64,000 bases of DNA from an uncultured Schlesneria sp. GTDB taxonomy: Bacteria > Planctomycetota > Planctomycetia > Planctomycetales > Planctomycetaceae. Below are positions 19,881 to 27,906 of the stretch, piece after piece. The stretch spans positions 26,538 to 90,537 of the forward strand of contig CAILLA010000281.1 of NCBI GenBank assembly GCA_903834925.1. The letters are read 5' to 3'. The notes beneath the pieces were generated by a model. The model searched no databases. It was not told where the DNA came from and saw only the letters and a program-made list of their open reading frames with translations. The position numbers and the translations under genes are program-made. Numbering within the stretch: position 1 is the stretch's first letter; each line of letters starts with the position of its first letter.

Positions 19881-19980
19881 CATCATCGCCAACTCGTGGA
19901 GTCTATCCGTTACAGAGAAACAGCCAACAACCTTGAAATCCGCCTCCGAAAACGACTTCCCAAAAAGGAATCGAAATCAA

Positions 19981-20436
19981 TTGACGATTTACTACTTCGC
20001 ATATGGCAGCAATCTTTGGATCGAACAGATGGTCCGACGCATCGGCCCGGTTGATCGGAGCGACGGCTGGCCGCGACGTGTTTCATTGGCTGGCTATCGT
20101 CTGGTGTTCGACATGCAGGGCGAAGATGGCAACGTTTATGCCAATATTGAGCCGAAGACCGAGTCAAACGTTTTGGGTGTCGTCTATCGCTGCACCCCAG
20201 AAGCATTGCAGATCATGGATCAGTACGAATCGGGCTACGAACGGAGACAGGTGTCTGTCATCAGCGAAAATGGCGAACGACTTGATGTCACGACTTACGT
20301 TGCCCTGACAGATCACGTAACTTCGGTCGGGAATCTTCCAACCAACGAATATCTGAAAAGGATCGTCACGGGAGCAACCGAGCAGGGACTGCCCGAGGCA
20401 TATATCCGCGAAATCGAACGACAACTGCATAAGTGA
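19981..20436 (+). CDS. Gamma-glutamylcyclotransferase-family protein
   Basis: 151 residues from a TTG start. Residues 4-10 (YFAYGSN) are the hallmark substrate-binding loop of the GGCT/AIG2-like fold. RVSLAGYRLVFDMQG, VLGVVYRCTPEAL and the acidic MDQYESGYERR follow, containing the candidate catalytic Glu. Such enzymes release 5-oxoproline from gamma-glutamyl peptides or amines. I chose the TTG at 19981 because AAGGA lies 11 bases upstream and homologues begin just before YFAYGSN; the open frame reaches an ATG at 19855, but that stretch lies inside the inverted repeat. No operon partner is visible. Confidence 0.85.
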   Translation: MTIYYFAYGSNLWIEQMVRRIGPVDRSDGWPRRVSLAGYRLVFDMQGEDGNVYANIEPKTESNVLGVVYRCTPEALQIMDQYESGYERRQVSVISENGERLDVTTYVALTDHVTSVGNLPTNEYLKRIVTGATEQGLPEAYIREIERQLHK

Positions 20437-20567
20437 TTGAAAAACATTGAGTAATTTTCCGCGACAAATTGGGCGAGTTCAACTGGCCAGATGCATACCG
20501 AATTCGTCAGTTTTGTTGTCACATTTCGCCCCGAAGAAATCAAAAACCGGTGATCGCGGAGCCTCTT

Positions 20568-21596
20568 TTACAGGTAAGCATTCCGAGCCTCATCCATCAC
20601 CGCTCTTGCTGCACCCCCGAAGCCTGGAAAAAGCCTACCCGCATCATATCCTCGCGACTGAAGCATATTAAAAAGCTTTGGCGCTTCTGAAATTGGAAGC
20701 GTGTGTTTGATGAAGAATTCTGTTTCAGCGCCGACCTCGCAATAAAAATGGTGCAACATATCTTTTTTTTCGCCATTTGCGCCTTGGAGTATTTCGGACA
20801 CAAATTCGTTTAGCGGTCGTCGGTCAATCTGTTGGCTTCCGTTTTGATGATCAGAATATTGACGGCACAAGGTGAAAAAACCTTTTTGTGCAGCAAGGTT
20901 TGGGTTGTCTGAACGTGGCGGATGTATAACGTAGGGCCCCGTACCGGCAACGCTTAATCCTTTGCAAAAATCAAGATGTTGGAATGTTGTGGACCAAATA
21001 GCAATGTGCGATGCACGGCTTGATCCGTCCCGTTCCAGTTGACGGATACCGCCGTCGGCGGCAAAATACATTGCCACCAATGGATCAGCTGTCCAATCGA
21101 GCAGCCGTGTGGGAAGTCCGTAATGCTGGGCAATCCCCATCAACATTTCAAGCGACGTCGGCGGCCATTGTCTTAGATCGGGACCTTTGCGGTCTCCGTC
21201 GGGAAGCGAAGGGTCACCGATGATATGGCGATGTAATTCGTCCGGTAATTTTGGAAGCGGCAAGGCATTTCGATTTGCGAACAAATAATATCGGCGGATG
21301 ACGTCCCACTCAGCAACGTGCTGAATCGCAGGATGATTGAGCGTTACGTCCCGGCATAGAGAAATCATCTTGAAGCGTGCATGCGACTCATCATCTGGCC
21401 GGAGCGAACTCGGAATCAATTGATGGCGGGCATCGCTAACGCCACGATACAAAATAGAATCGAACGAGTCATTCAAGAAACGACTTTCGGGCTGTTCCAA
21501 GAACAAATGTGCAAGCATATCTTTAGCGGTATGGACTTCAATGAGGGTTGTTGCTGGAATTAATGAACAATCTGGGACGTAACTCATCTGGCTCAA
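20568..21596 (-). CDS. FRG-domain protein
   Basis: 342 residues, with no signal or membrane segment. An FRG domain spans about 45-255: it opens LYRGVSDARHQLIPSSLR (the F/Y-R-G motif at 48-51), continues MGIAQHYGLPTRLLDWTADP near 155-175, and ends with the family motif RLFPGFGGAARAV near 325. FRG domains occur alone or attached to other modules and are enriched in accessory and toxin-like settings; their biochemical role is not settled. The gene is divergent from a trypsin-like protease gene across 255 bases, which may make the two a functional pair. A nuclease-type gene follows that protease. Confidence 0.88.
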   Translation of the reverse strand: MSQMSYVPDCSLIPATTLIEVHTAKDMLAHLFLEQPESRFLNDSFDSILYRGVSDARHQLIPSSLRPDDESHARFKMISLCRDVTLNHPAIQHVAEWDVIRRYYLFANRNALPLPKLPDELHRHIIGDPSLPDGDRKGPDLRQWPPTSLEMLMGIAQHYGLPTRLLDWTADPLVAMYFAADGGIRQLERDGSSRASHIAIWSTTFQHLDFCKGLSVAGTGPYVIHPPRSDNPNLAAQKGFFTLCRQYSDHQNGSQQIDRRPLNEFVSEILQGANGEKKDMLHHFYCEVGAETEFFIKHTLPISEAPKLFNMLQSRGYDAGRLFPGFGGAARAVMDEARNAYL

Positions 21597-21851
21597 CCTT
21601 GTGGAAAGTGCCGCTTTCGAGATCTGGATAAACGATACGTTCTGCTATTTTGCGAGAGATTATTCGTAACGCGGGGATATTCAGCGTGTCATACTCGCCG
21701 GTATCGCAGGATTTCGCCAGTATTCACGGAAGCGGCGTGTTCCTCCGTCGCGCAACTTGCCCATTGAAAAGCGTCGTCGCCGACGTTGTTCCGAGAACTT
21801 GCCTCATTTACGCTTGAAATTATTGACATTTTATGACTGGAGTCGGGTGAA

Positions 21852-22667
21852 ATGATCACAAGTGCGGAACAGGCCATAACGTACCTGCATAACCTGTTTA
21901 GTCATCATCTCGTAGCTGTTGTGTGCGTTCACAGGCTGGTTGCGGAACATGGCGCTGCCAAGAGCTTGTGGCACAACTTTTTGTGTTCGGGATTTATTCT
22001 CTGCAACGGTGACAATTGGTACTTCGCCACAGCAGGCCATTGTCTTAAAGATCTTCAAAAGCTTCGCCAAAGAAAAGATATTGAATGTGACCTTCCGTTT
22101 TTCTTGGACAGTATCGCTCCAAATTCAAAACCCCATCCCGTCCTTCAATTCAACATCGACGACCGCGACGTCGAATTCATCGACGACGATGCAATGGGGA
22201 TCGACTTGGGTCTAATGCGACTGAATTACCTTGAAGTCCTCGCGTTCAAACAGAGCAATCGCATTCCGCTGACGGAGGACAAATGGATGGCGAAGCCATC
22301 GAATGAAATCCCTAGCTACTTCATTGCCGGCGCGACTAACGAAGGGTCATTTGTCAGTGAGATCAACGGGCAGCCCGTCGTGGACATCGTTACGAAAACG
22401 TTCCGCATTAATCCGATTGACGCGGAACCGACCATTGTCCCAGAGATTCCTTGGACTTCATTCAAAATTCCCGACAATTCTCTGTCGGATATTTCGGGCA
22501 TGAGCGGCGGACCGATCTTTGCCGTCCAGCAAGATGGAACTCAGGTCAAATACTGGGTGATTGCACTTCAGAGCCAATGGAATGCTCCGAAGAGGATTGC
22601 ATTCACGTGCAGGCTTCCGGAGTTCTCACGGATCTTTGAAGAGATTGAACGCAAGCGACATCATTAA
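21852..22667 (+). CDS. Trypsin-like serine protease, probably cytoplasmic
   Basis: 271 residues. The chymotrypsin-fold triad is visible: His in FATAGHC (about 61), Asp in GIDLGLMRL (about 117) and Ser in DISGMSGGPIF (about 220, the GxSGGP motif). There is no signal peptide, so it should act inside the cell, unlike most secreted relatives. A GGAG lies about 10 bases before the ATG. It is divergent from the FRG-domain gene and followed by a PDDEXK nuclease gene. Intracellular trypsin-like proteases are known as modules of some bacterial immunity and cell-death systems; that role here is inference. Confidence 0.85.
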   Translation: MITSAEQAITYLHNLFSHHLVAVVCVHRLVAEHGAAKSLWHNFLCSGFILCNGDNWYFATAGHCLKDLQKLRQRKDIECDLPFFLDSIAPNSKPHPVLQFNIDDRDVEFIDDDAMGIDLGLMRLNYLEVLAFKQSNRIPLTEDKWMAKPSNEIPSYFIAGATNEGSFVSEINGQPVVDIVTKTFRINPIDAEPTIVPEIPWTSFKIPDNSLSDISGMSGGPIFAVQQDGTQVKYWVIALQSQWNAPKRIAFTCRLPEFSRIFEEIERKRHH

Positions 22668-22800
22668 AATTGAGTCTGCATCTCCGTCCTGTGTTGTCGC
22701 CCCAACTCGGTGTTCACATTTTAGCCCTGTATACTGTCATTCTCTGCAAGTCGCAGTACGGAGCCTGTCGCAATGATTGCTCGTTCGAGGAATTGAAAAC

Positions 22801-23754
22801 ATGCCAATTGGAATTAGTCCGCTCGTCGATTTTGCGTTTAAGATGATGCTGGCCAGTCCAGGGCACGAGCGGGTGACGATCCATTTCTTAAATGCGATTC
22901 TCGGCGAAAAAGCAAAGATCGCGAGCATCGAAATTGAGAACCCGTATGTTGGCCCCACGTTTGAGGGCGATAAGTGGGTTGTTCTCGACATCCTGGCCAC
23001 AGATGAACGAGGGCGGAAATTCAACATTGAAATGCAAACGTCAATTCCCCCTGGATTACGTCAGCGACTCGCGTTCTACGACGCTCGACTCTATGTTGAA
23101 CAGATGCGGCAAGGAGATCAGTATCAAGAACTCCGGCCGGCCATCGTGATTTGTGTGTTGGACAAACCGTTGCTGAAAAGCTGCGAAAGCCTGCATACGG
23201 ATTTTCGGCTTCGAGATGAATTCGGTCGGGTTTTTACTGATGATTTGCAGATTCATGTGTTGGAATTGACGAAGCTGACAATGACACGCGAGAATCTAAA
23301 ATCGGCGACGGCTGCGGAACGATGGGCATATTTTTTGTTGAACGCAGAAAACCTGACGGTGGCTGAGATTAGGGAACTGTTTCCCGAACCGGAATTCGCG
23401 GAAGCGGCAGGAGTTTTGGAAATGATCAAAGACAACCCCGACCAAATGAGCGATTACATTTCGCGACTGAAATACAAATTGGATGAAGATTGGAGAATTG
23501 AAAGCACTCGTGCCGAGGCGCTGAGGGAAGGCCGTCAGGAAGGCCGTCAGGAAGGTCGAGAGGAAGGCCTGAAGGAGGGAGAATTGAAGGGAGCTTTGAG
23601 GGGCGAACTGATCGGCCAGATCGTCATACTTCAAGAGCTTCTCGAAATGACAGAGCCGGGCCGCGAAGATTTGTCGAATTATGACGAGCTTCAACTTCAA
23701 AACCTGTGTTCACAACTCCGTCTCCAGTTGCGATCTCGGCAGGCCAATCGATAG
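22801..23754 (+). CDS. Rpn-family / PD-(D/E)XK nuclease transposase-like protein
   Basis: 317 residues. The N-terminal 200 residues match the PDDEXK_2 / Rpn recombination-promoting nuclease family: ISPLVDFAFKMMLA near the start, then the active-site core VLDILATDERGRKFNIEMQ, with Asp and Glu-x-Gln where PD-(D/E)XK enzymes carry Asp and Glu-x-Lys/Gln. The C-terminus holds the characteristic Gly/Glu run (REGRQEGRQEGREEGLKEG), then a helical tail. The frame opens at a TTG at 22777, but ATG 22801 has GAGG upstream and matches family starts. Such genes are multicopy accessory genes and are thought to mediate RecA-independent DNA exchange. Confidence 0.9.
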   Translation: MPIGISPLVDFAFKMMLASPGHERVTIHFLNAILGEKAKIASIEIENPYVGPTFEGDKWVVLDILATDERGRKFNIEMQTSIPPGLRQRLAFYDARLYVEQMRQGDQYQELRPAIVICVLDKPLLKSCESLHTDFRLRDEFGRVFTDDLQIHVLELTKLTMTRENLKSATAAERWAYFLLNAENLTVAEIRELFPEPEFAEAAGVLEMIKDNPDQMSDYISRLKYKLDEDWRIESTRAEALREGRQEGRQEGREEGLKEGELKGALRGELIGQIVILQELLEMTEPGREDLSNYDELQLQNLCSQLRLQLRSRQANR

Positions 23755-23796
23755 CTGTTCCGATTATTGAATTTCCTTGGCGTCGTGTTCGCCGAA

Positions 23797-24471
23797 TCAG
23801 GTAGAAGCCTTGGAGCCAGACCACTCTATAAAAAGTTCGCTTACCAACGTTGCGAGTTGATGAGTCGATTTGGGCAGGTCGCCGGCCGGGAAGCCGTGAA
23901 CGAGACGATTTCGTGCGTTTTGACATTCCAACGCGACGTCGAACTGTTCGATGCTGAGTTCGCCCAGAGAGTACAACTGGCGAATCATGATCGAAGGCGA
24001 AAGGCGATCGACGGGAATTGCGACTTGCCTTGCGTGGAGACGCAGAAGCTGTTCGAGGGAAATCCAGAGGATAAGAAACGCGGCCTCGCTGTCACCGTTA
24101 TCTTCCAACCGCCTTGCCTGATTAATCCGGTTTGATATGCCGTCCCATGAAACGGACTCATCATTCTTTCCAGGCAACTCCGCAGACGCGACATCTTGAC
24201 CCGTCACCAACAGGAATCGCCATCCAGGGTGCTTCTTCACTTCATCCGCCACCGAACTCAGTTGGTCCACAGAAAGACGGCCTGCTCTGGATCTTACCGC
24301 AATGACAAATCCGCCTTGTTCTTTTTGCACAAGGAGGTCAGGTTGATAGCGACCAAGTTCGAAAGGCAAGTCATTTGCACTTGGGTGTACGATCACGTTG
24401 TAGCCTTCTCGCCGATACTGTTCCGCGAGCTCATCAACGTGGTCTTTTTCGGTTTTCGGGATAGTTGTCAT
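23797..24471 (-). CDS. REase-like (PD-(D/E)XK) protein with helical C-terminal domain
   Basis: 224 residues. The N-terminal 100 residues look like a restriction-endonuclease fold: helix DHVDELAEQYRREGYNVIVH, then GRYQPDLLVQKEQGGFVIAVRSR, with Asp in PDLL and a degenerate ExK position (AVRSR). The C-terminal half is helical (ILWISLEQLLRLHA, then ECQNARNRLVHG), HEPN- or DUF4145-like, with an R-N-x-L-V-H motif. It resembles the AHJR-type REase-like family. Its ATG overlaps the stop of the RusA-like remnant by 4 bases (ATGA), so the two were once coupled. Nuclease activity is doubtful if the ExK is truly lost. Confidence 0.6.
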   Translation of the reverse strand: MTTIPKTEKDHVDELAEQYRREGYNVIVHPSANDLPFELGRYQPDLLVQKEQGGFVIAVRSRAGRLSVDQLSSVADEVKKHPGWRFLLVTGQDVASAELPGKNDESVSWDGISNRINQARRLEDNGDSEAAFLILWISLEQLLRLHARQVAIPVDRLSPSIMIRQLYSLGELSIEQFDVALECQNARNRLVHGFPAGDLPKSTHQLATLVSELFIEWSGSKAST

Positions 24472-24737
24472 AGATATTCACCCAAGGGTCGCGAGCGACT
24501 GATTTTCACGTAAACGCACCCTTCCTGTGCGGCGATTCCCGCCAGCACGAGCGGAGGGAGTCGAGTCACGTCGAATGTCGAGTTAAGGAATCGGCGGTGA
24601 CTTTCCACATCCGCAATCAGTGAATCGTCCGCGAATACCACTCCCACGAGCGCATCTTGAATCGGCTTCACGATATCGTCCATTGGAAGCACCTGTTGAA
24701 CCCTCCTGGCGAGTTGATTGAAGAAATAAATCTTCAG
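24468..24737 (-). pseudogene. RusA-like Holliday-junction resolvase, 5'-truncated remnant
   Basis: The reading frame downstream of a TGA at 24738-24740 encodes about 90 residues: IYFFNQLARRVQQVLPMDDI, then VKPIQDALVGVVFADDSLIA and DVESHRRF. This matches the catalytic part of RusA-family resolvases (D-D-I-V-K-P-I-Q-D-A-L and FADDSLIADV Asp motifs). The N-terminal 40-50 residues of the family are missing; in their place is a TGA preceded by a tandem repeat. A GTG at 24692 could still start a 74-residue product. It overlaps the REase-like gene by 4 bases. I call it a pseudogene, but a short functional form cannot be excluded. Confidence 0.6.
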
Positions 24738-24769
24738 TCAACCAACCAGCAGAGTATTTTGCATCAGGT

Positions 24770-24836
24770 GGTTCCCTTTTCGATTGCCGACTGGTTCCCT
24801 TTTCGGCTGCCGAAGTGGTTCCCTTTTCAATTGCCG
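24770..24836. repeat. Three tandem copies of a 23-24 bp unit
   Basis: Each unit begins ggttccctttt at 24770, 24793 and 24817, with unit lengths 23, 24 and about 20. They sit where the 5' part of the RusA-like gene should be. No spacers or dyads suggest a CRISPR array. Confidence 0.8.
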
Positions 24837-24933
24837 TTTCCAACTCTTGAAGCGGATCAACATCACATCGGGTAGAATATCGCATTTTCGGGTGAATGAG
24901 GGCTCTCAGTTTCGGCAAAACCGCAGATTCATT

Positions 24934-25767
24934 TTACGGGTAGCCTGCGGTTGATGCCACGACAATTCGAGTCATCCCGTTTAAGCGAATCACGCCATTT
25001 CTGCGAAGCCCTTCGGCTTCGATGAGCATTTGCGCTTCCCATGCCTGCTGAATCTCTTCGGGAAGGTCTTTGAGTAGCCGCGATAGACCAAAGATGCGAG
25101 TCCATTCAATCAGTTTGTCTGCGGAATCGGCTTCCATGACGTCGACCTCCATCTCCTCGATTTGCCGAATGGCAAAACCAGCGGTCGCAAAATCGTGCTG
25201 CAGGTGACGGACGTCTGAGTAACGAAATGTCCCTGGACGCTCCATGTCGATTGGTGGCAGCGACGCCATTCTGCCGAGTACGAGTCTTGGCAGAGTGAAG
25301 TACTGAACGCGTTCTGGCTCCCCCCAAACTGCCGCTACAAATACACCACCCGGTAACAGCGTGCGACGAACGGCGGAGAGAGCCGCAACCGGTGAATCGA
25401 GGTACATCAATCCCCAACGCATGAGAGCCGCGTGGAAATGCCCAATCGGGATTCCGTCGAGCAATTCAACGTTCATCGCGCGAAGTTTAAGGTTCGAAAT
25501 CCCTTCAAGTGTTTCCCGCTCGCGAGCCATCTGGAGCATGCTCTCAGAAAGATCCACTCCAAAGACCGAGCCGGTTTTTCCCACGCGGTGGGCGGCGCGA
25601 ATGGCAGGCTCACCACGCCCGGTTGCGAGATCGAGCACACGCATTCCGGTCGCGATTCCAGCGAGGTCCAGCATCCGTTCGCTCAAGGGAGCGGTCAATC
25701 GCGCCTCCATCCTGTCATATCGGCGCCAGACTTCTTCGGCGGAGAGAACAGGTGGCTGGTTTGTCAC
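24934..25767 (-). CDS. Class I SAM-dependent methyltransferase
   Basis: 277 residues. The SAM-binding motif I is VLDLATGRGEPAIRAA (about 44-59), motif II is VFGVDLSESML, and further motifs are NVELLDGIP (post-II region) and RRTLLPGGVFVAAVWG (the UbiE/methyltransf_11-type LxPGG turn). The N-terminal VWRRYDRMEARLTAPL is common in this group. The acceptor is unknown. It is transcribed alone, between the RusA-like remnant and an inverted-repeat element. Confidence 0.87.
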   Translation of the reverse strand: MTNQPPVLSAEEVWRRYDRMEARLTAPLSERMLDLAGIATGMRVLDLATGRGEPAIRAAHRVGKTGSVFGVDLSESMLQMARERETLEGISNLKLRAMNVELLDGIPIGHFHAALMRWGLMYLDSPVAALSAVRRTLLPGGVFVAAVWGEPERVQYFTLPRLVLGRMASLPPIDMERPGTFRYSDVRHLQHDFATAGFAIRQIEEMEVDVMEADSADKLIEWTRIFGLSRLLKDLPEEIQQAWEAQMLIEAEGLRRNGVIRLNGMTRIVVASTAGYP

Positions 25768-25802
25768 GGTTCGAATCCCTCGAGAATGTTATTGCTTCGG
25801 CT

Positions 25803-26069
25803 CGTTGTGCGCGGGTCTCCGTTGTGCGAGGGTCTCCCGACCCTGCACGAGCGACCGACCGAAGGTCTTCTCTTTATTTCTACGCGTTTTTTTCCAGCAA
25901 GCCGCCTTCCTTACGTAATCATTGCAGATTTTCAAAAGGGAAAACATGATCCGTGGTGTCGCAAATCACGTTCACAAGCAAATAAGGCGAAGAAGAGACC
26001 TTCGGTCGGTCGCTCGTGCGGGGTGGGGAGACCCTCGCACTACGCGTCAGGAGACCCTCGCACAACGCG
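25803..26069. repeat. Long imperfect inverted repeat (70-80 bp arms)
   Basis: The left arm (about 25803-25873) and right arm (about 25989-26069) are imperfect reverse complements; the shared core is gcacgagcgaccgaccgaag and both arms carry two gtgcgagggtctcc units. The centre of about 115 bp is non-coding. It looks like a non-autonomous transposable or hairpin-forming repeat. Confidence 0.82.
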
Positions 26070-26181
26070 TTCGAGAAACGGGGACTGTGCAACGGCATGC
26101 CCCGGACCGCATGAAAATGCGATGTCCCCGGAGTTCCCTCAAATTATTCGATGTTCATAAGTCAGTTTTGGAGTGGGCAAA

Positions 26182-26571
26182 GTGATTAAAGAAGGGCCGA
26201 TAGAACCTGAGCTGATTATCGATCCTGAAAAGCATCGAAAAATTGAACAATTACGGAGCATCGCCGAGTTGCTCGACGGTCAGTTTCGCGTTCCCGGAAC
26301 AGATATCGAGTTTGGTCTGGATGCGATCATCGGTCTGCTACCTGGAATTGGCGATCTTATCTGCGGCGGGATTTCCATCTGGCTGATACGCGAAGCACGA
26401 CGGCTTGGGGCGCCTCGCTGGTTGATTGCTCGGATGATCTGGAACGTTGCGGTTGACGTGGGTGTTGGAGTCGTTCCCGTTGTCGGAGATCTACTTGACG
26501 TCGCCTGGAAAGCGAACCGAATGAATATGGAATTGCTCAGCCAGCATTTCAGAACGTCGGCACGTCGGTGA
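26182..26571 (+). CDS. DUF4112 membrane protein
   Basis: 129 residues. The DUF4112 core is clear: LRSIAELLDGQFRVPGTDIE, then FGLDAIIGLLPGIGDLICGG, then the second, related half with VGVVPVVGDLLDVAWKANRMN. Two Gly-rich hydrophobic segments (about 45-68 and 85-112) are probably membrane hairpins. GTG at 26182 is chosen because GGAG lies 8 bases upstream; GTG at 26173 is the alternative. Function unknown. It is followed after 118 bases by kptA. Confidence 0.85.
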   Translation: MIKEGPIEPELIIDPEKHRKIEQLRSIAELLDGQFRVPGTDIEFGLDAIIGLLPGIGDLICGGISIWLIREARRLGAPRWLIARMIWNVAVDVGVGVVPVVGDLLDVAWKANRMNMELLSQHFRTSARR

Positions 26572-26689
26572 TAGAATTGACTTTATTTGATCAAATGGAC
26601 TGCAATAAAAATCGGAAATCATGCCGAGTACCAACAGCCTGTCCAGTTTGATTGCGTGATTTCAGGCTTCTTTTTGATTTGAGAGCAAC

Positions 26690-27238
26690 ATGAGTAAACG
26701 GATCGTCACGATCAGCAAATTCATGAGCAAGTATCTTCGGCATGAACCAGAGGCACTTGGTTTGAATTTGGAACCGGGTGGCTGGGTGTTGATCGCTGAC
26801 TTGTTGGAAAGTGCCGGGAAACACGGATTCACAATCACCAATGAAGAACTTCTTCAAGTCGTCGCTGAAAATGACAAGAAACGATTTGCTCTCGATGAAA
26901 CAGCAACAAAAATCCGCGCGAACCAAGGGCATTCGACTTCTGTTGATTTGCAGCTTGCTGAAGCGGAACCGCCGCCTCAACTTTTTCACGGCACTGTCAG
27001 CAAGTTTCTCGACGCGATTCTGGTCGAGGGATTGAAGAAAATGGACCGTCACGACGTACATTTGTCGAAGGACGTCTTGACGGCGGCCAAAGTCGGTGAG
27101 CGACGCGGGAAACCGGTGATCCTGGTTGTCGATTCGGGGGCGATGGCATCAGACGGCTACAAGTTCCGGCTCTCTGAGAACGGAGTCTGGCTGACAGATC
27201 ATGTTCCGCCAAAGTACATCCGGTTAATGGATACGTAG
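26690..27238 (+). CDS. kptA: RNA 2'-phosphotransferase KptA/Tpt1
   Basis: 182 residues, standard length. These enzymes move a 2'-phosphate from RNA to NAD+, giving ADP-ribose 1'',2''-cyclic phosphate. Signature motifs are all present: SKFMSKYLRHEPEALGL (residues 9-25, with the catalytic Arg-His), GGWVLIADLL, RFALDETATKIRANQGHS (core Arg), QLFHGTVSKFLDAI, MDRHDVHLS and FRLSENGVWLTDHVPPKYI. The bacterial physiological substrate is uncertain, since intron-splicing tRNA 2'-phosphates are not expected. It has its own position after the DUF4112 gene. Confidence 0.95.
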   Translation: MSKRIVTISKFMSKYLRHEPEALGLNLEPGGWVLIADLLESAGKHGFTITNEELLQVVAENDKKRFALDETATKIRANQGHSTSVDLQLAEAEPPPQLFHGTVSKFLDAILVEGLKKMDRHDVHLSKDVLTAAKVGERRGKPVILVVDSGAMASDGYKFRLSENGVWLTDHVPPKYIRLMDT

Positions 27239-27660
27239 GGGCCAAAGGCTCAAATGATCACAAAACCACACATTTCATGAGCACCTTCCAAACATTACGA
27301 CGAATTTCGCGTATTGTCTATTGACAATATTTAAAGATATTTTGTAAATAATATGGCGCGTGTTGTGTTCTTGTCTTGGCGGGAATGAAGAATCCGTCTA
27401 ATGAGTCTCAGGATTAGCATCCCGGACTTACCTGGATTTCGCAAAAAAATAAGAACTGACGACGAACTTGATCTTTGAAAAATTGGAACGAATTGAATAC
27501 GGAACGCTCCTGCAGCCGTCAACAGCAGCGGGCTTGTCCGTGCGGTTTCGTTGTTTGTCTTGAGGAGGGCGCCGAAACGGCGAGAGAGTCGTTCTGAGAA
27601 AGTCTTGAGTAGACAGTTCAGGAAGGGACACCGCCAGGCTCACCAAGGAGCAATGATGGG
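27239..27660. other. Intergenic region, no gene seen
   Basis: Non-coding space between convergent genes, AT-rich at 27300-27360. No gene, RNA or clear terminator was recognised. Confidence 0.4.
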
Positions 27661-27752
27661 ATTCGAACTTGATCGAACTGCGTCGAACTCGATCGAACTC
27701 GATCGAACTCGATCGAACTCGATCGAACTTGGTCGAACTTGGTCGAACTCGA
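27661..27752. repeat. Decanucleotide tandem repeat
   Basis: About nine copies of a 10-bp unit, consensus gatcgaactc, with variants (ttgatcgaac, ggtcgaactt). Two further degenerate units appear near 27818-27838. The unit carries the palindromes TCGA and GATC. It lies between convergent genes. Confidence 0.85.
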
Positions 27753-27906
27753 ACACCCCAAAAAACGTAGAAATGATTGCCAAAACCCTATGAATTACAG
27801 GGAATGGTCGAAGTCGCGCGAACTCGCTCGAACTTTTCGATCAGATTTGTTGGCGTGTGACGGAGCGTGGGGAGTCACGCATCACGAAGATCGTCAACAA
27901 GGTTCC

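Noticed and set aside
20568..24737. Prophage or integrated element
   Set aside because: No integrase, structural phage genes, tRNA target or flanking direct repeats are seen.
24770..24836. Possible CRISPR array
   Set aside because: The three units are directly adjacent, without spacers.
25775..25800. tRNA T-loop-like ggttcgaatcc
   Set aside because: No acceptor, D-arm or anticodon stem can be drawn around it, and it lies at the start of the methyltransferase gene.
27661..27752. Possible coding repeat (ELDRT/NSIEL peptide repeats)
   Set aside because: It follows purely from the 10-bp DNA repeat; no ribosome-binding site or homologous flanks.
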